Notes under the pieces: generated by a model | Told to the model about the DNA's origin: nothing | Seen by the model: the letters and a program-made list of their open reading frames with translations, nothing else | Database searches by the model: none | Assembly (NCBI GenBank): GCA_009924725.1 | Contig: RFRA01000001.1 | Location: forward strand, 1-33,363 | Direction of reading: 5' to 3' | DNA length: 33,363 nucleotides | Source of the DNA: Actinomycetota bacterium | Lineage (GTDB): Bacteria; Actinomycetota; Actinomycetes; Nanopelagicales; Nanopelagicaceae | Made by a program: the position numbers and the translations under genes | Shown here: piece after piece, positions 31,741 to 33,363 of the stretch | How positions within the stretch are numbered: the first letter of the stretch is position 1 | Layout: every line of letters begins with the position of its first letter

Positions 31741-32731
31741 TCGAAGTACTTTTCTGACGTTTAATCTGGTTTTTCTGTTGGCTTTGGTTGCGCTTTCGTT
31801 AAGTGTTGGCGCAACCCAGATTGATGGTCTGTTATCGGCTTTGTTACACCCGAGTGCAAATACCAGTGCGGCTGAAATACTTTGGCAGATCCGAATCCCG
31901 CGCATTGTTACGGCGCTAATTGTGGGTGCAGCTCTAGGGATTGCCGGCGCCCTGGCACAAGGCGCTACCAATAACCCACTAGCTGAGCCGGCCATCTTAG
32001 GAACTTCGGCAGGTGCCGCGCTCGCCGTCGTAATTGGTGTGATGACAAACGTGGTGATGATTGGTTCAGTGGGCGCAATGGCAGTTGCTGCAATCGGTGC
32101 CTTACTGGCAACTCTTTTGACGTTGCGCTTTGCAACGCTTGATCGCAATGTGTCACCACTTAATTTGGTGATTATTGGGCTTTCGCTTTCAGCGACCATT
32201 TCAGCAATAGTTGGGCTCTTAACCACTGCGATCACGCGGTCAGATGCCAGATCGATTTCGTTCTGGAGTTTTGGTTCGTTGGCCTTAACTAATTCGAGCG
32301 ATTTAATTCCACTGCTGATTTTTACAATGGTCGGCATCGCGCTCGCACTGTTTGTGGCACCAAAGTTAGATTTACTTTCACTCGGCGATGCAACTGCCAG
32401 ACACCTCGGTATTGATCCGCGTCGAGTTCGCCGAGTTGCCCTGATTGCGTTAGCAATATTAATTGGAGCTGCCGTTAGTACCGTCGGCACAATCTCATTT
32501 TTAGGTTTAGCGGCACCACATATCGCCCGCTTAATCGGGGGCCCAAAACATCGACCACTGATTTTGCAAAGTGCGCTGTTAGGAGCAACTATTTTGTTAC
32601 TGGCCGATACGTTGGCACGTACCATCGTCTCGCCAATTGAATTAAATGTGGGGCTATTTACCGCCCTGATCGGTGCGCCGATTCTGGCGCTTTTGGTGCG
32701 CAATCGCCAAAGCAGTTGGAGCCAATCATGA
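31733..32731 (+). CDS. hmuU: FecCD/HmuU-family ABC permease
   Basis: 332 residues with about ten hydrophobic segments. FecCD-family hallmarks are present: IRIPRIVTALIVGAALGIAG near residues 45-65, NPLAEPAILGTSAGAALAVV, and FLGLAAPHIARLIGGPKHR toward the C-terminus. Transports heme, siderophores or B12 in this family; heme is favoured by the HmuT-like partner. Start TTG, overlapping hmuT by 8 bp; its stop overlaps the ATPase start (ATGA). Confidence 0.87.
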   Translation: MRNRSTFLTFNLVFLLALVALSLSVGATQIDGLLSALLHPSANTSAAEILWQIRIPRIVTALIVGAALGIAGALAQGATNNPLAEPAILGTSAGAALAVVIGVMTNVVMIGSVGAMAVAAIGALLATLLTLRFATLDRNVSPLNLVIIGLSLSATISAIVGLLTTAITRSDARSISFWSFGSLALTNSSDLIPLLIFTMVGIALALFVAPKLDLLSLGDATARHLGIDPRRVRRVALIALAILIGAAVSTVGTISFLGLAAPHIARLIGGPKHRPLILQSALLGATILLLADTLARTIVSPIELNVGLFTALIGAPILALLVRNRQSSWSQS

Positions 32732-33336
32732 TTTCAGCTAATTCAATCTCAGTCGCTCGTGGTGCAAAGCCCGTCATTAAAGACTTTAGCGCCGAGTTTA
32801 AAGCCGGCACCATCACGGCAATCATCGGACCAAACGGTTGCGGCAAAAGCACTTTGCTTGCAGCCATTGCTGGCGATCTGCCGTTAACTAGTGGCGTTAT
32901 TTCATTAAAGGAAAAAGATCTAGCAAGTTATCAGTTTGCTGAGTTAGCTAAGTTGCGCAGTGTGGTTTTGCAACAACCAATATTTAATTTAGCTTTCACA
33001 GTTCAAGAAGTGTTAGCAATGGCGCGTGCTGCTGGTTCTACCCTTGAATCTGAAAGCGCCGCAATAACCAAGTTAGGAATCAGCGAATTAGTTGATCGAA
33101 AAGTAACTCAGTTATCGGGGGGTGAAAGACAGCGTGTTGCAATTGCCCTAGCGCTAGCAGTTGATGCTCCGGTTTTGTTACTAGATGAACCACTTGCTGC
33201 CCAAGATGTTGAGAGCACTAATCGAATTATTGAACTACTTACGACTGAGGCGAAAGCTGGCAAAACAGTTATCTTGGTGGCACATTTGCCAGCAGCAGAT
33301 TTAAACTGGTGCGATCAAATCATACAGAATTTCTAA
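32728..33336 (+). CDS. hmuV: Heme-type ABC importer ATPase (HmuV-like), short form
   Basis: 202 residues from the ATG at 32728, which overlaps the permease stop (ATGA) and has GGAG at 32718-32721; a TTG at 32716 is the alternative. Walker A GPNGCGKS (34-41), Q-loop VVLQQP, signature LSGGERQ, Walker B PVLLLDEPLAA and H-loop VAHLP are all present. HmuV/FecE proteins are usually ~250 residues; this one stops soon after the H-loop, so the C-terminal extension is missing. The catalytic core is complete and the stop seems natural. Confidence 0.88.
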   Translation: MISANSISVARGAKPVIKDFSAEFKAGTITAIIGPNGCGKSTLLAAIAGDLPLTSGVISLKEKDLASYQFAELAKLRSVVLQQPIFNLAFTVQEVLAMARAAGSTLESESAAITKLGISELVDRKVTQLSGGERQRVAIALALAVDAPVLLLDEPLAAQDVESTNRIIELLTTEAKAGKTVILVAHLPAADLNWCDQIIQNF

Positions 33337-33348
33337 AACCTGCGGCCA

Positions 33349-33363
33349 AGTTTTCGCAAAACT
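33349..33363 (+). terminator. Possible terminator hairpin, cut by the window end
   Basis: AGTTTT-CGC-AAAACT, 12 bp after the hmuV stop. Any U-tract would lie beyond the window, so its role cannot be judged. Confidence 0.3.

Noticed and set aside
30799..33336. Vitamin B12 (BtuFCD) importer supplying NrdJ
   Set aside because: Attractive given nrdJ, but the binding protein follows the HmuT pattern (VTSGHQVIPETIIALQP, ATGPDSAI) better. Kept as an alternative.

Overview
The window looks like a chromosomal segment of a small-genome, low-GC free-living actinobacterium, most plausibly a freshwater Nanopelagicales (acI, Planktophila-like) relative. That placement is inference from: roughly mid-40s GC judged by eye; the actinobacterial block of lexA, a divergent LysM gene, nrdR and nrdJ; a mycoredoxin; actinobacterial-type SOS boxes; very tight gene packing; and many genes whose start codon lies 6-7 nt after a TANNNT -10 hexamer, which implies leaderless mRNAs. 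No rRNA, tRNA, CRISPR array, transposase or integrase was seen. Region 1-4900 (accessory): a 5'-truncated HExxH protein, a mycoredoxin, a DUF4236/TPR protein, a large secreted fibronectin-III protein with a 42-bp repeat coiled coil, a zinc-ribbon protein and a small hypothetical. The secreted-protein gene is bracketed by a ~67-bp direct repeat that carries the 3' end of the zinc-ribbon gene; this looks like the scar of a local duplication or insertion. Region 4900-10050 (DNA damage and dNTP supply): lexA and a LysM division-suppressor-like gene diverge from an intergenic region with two SOS boxes. Then come nrdR, behind a pair of NrdR boxes exactly 31 bp apart, and nrdJ (B12-dependent ribonucleotide reductase), closed by two strong hairpins. 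Region 10080-18225 (carbohydrate or glycoside uptake): an esterase, then a LacI-controlled operon. A perfect 18-bp palindromic operator sits just after the -10. The operon encodes the LacI regulator, two ABC permeases, a solute-binding protein and three consecutive ADP-ribosylglycohydrolase (ARH/DraG) fold proteins. There is no ATPase and no conventional sugar-catabolic enzyme. This is the best candidate for an undescribed catabolic system. Region 18246-26660 (ketone-body assimilation, inferred): a Liv-type ABC importer with acetoacetyl-CoA synthetase on the minus strand, divergent from an alpha/beta hydrolase and a 3-hydroxybutyrate dehydrogenase that keeps its substrate-binding residues. Together they could import 3-hydroxybutyrate or its esters and convert them to acetoacetyl-CoA. 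A true terminator after the binding-protein gene and a new leaderless promoter before the ATPase gene separate the expression of the two parts. Region 26680-33363: dinG helicase, a TetR regulator, two related secreted proteins on the minus strand, and a divergent heme-type HmuTUV importer sharing their promoter region.
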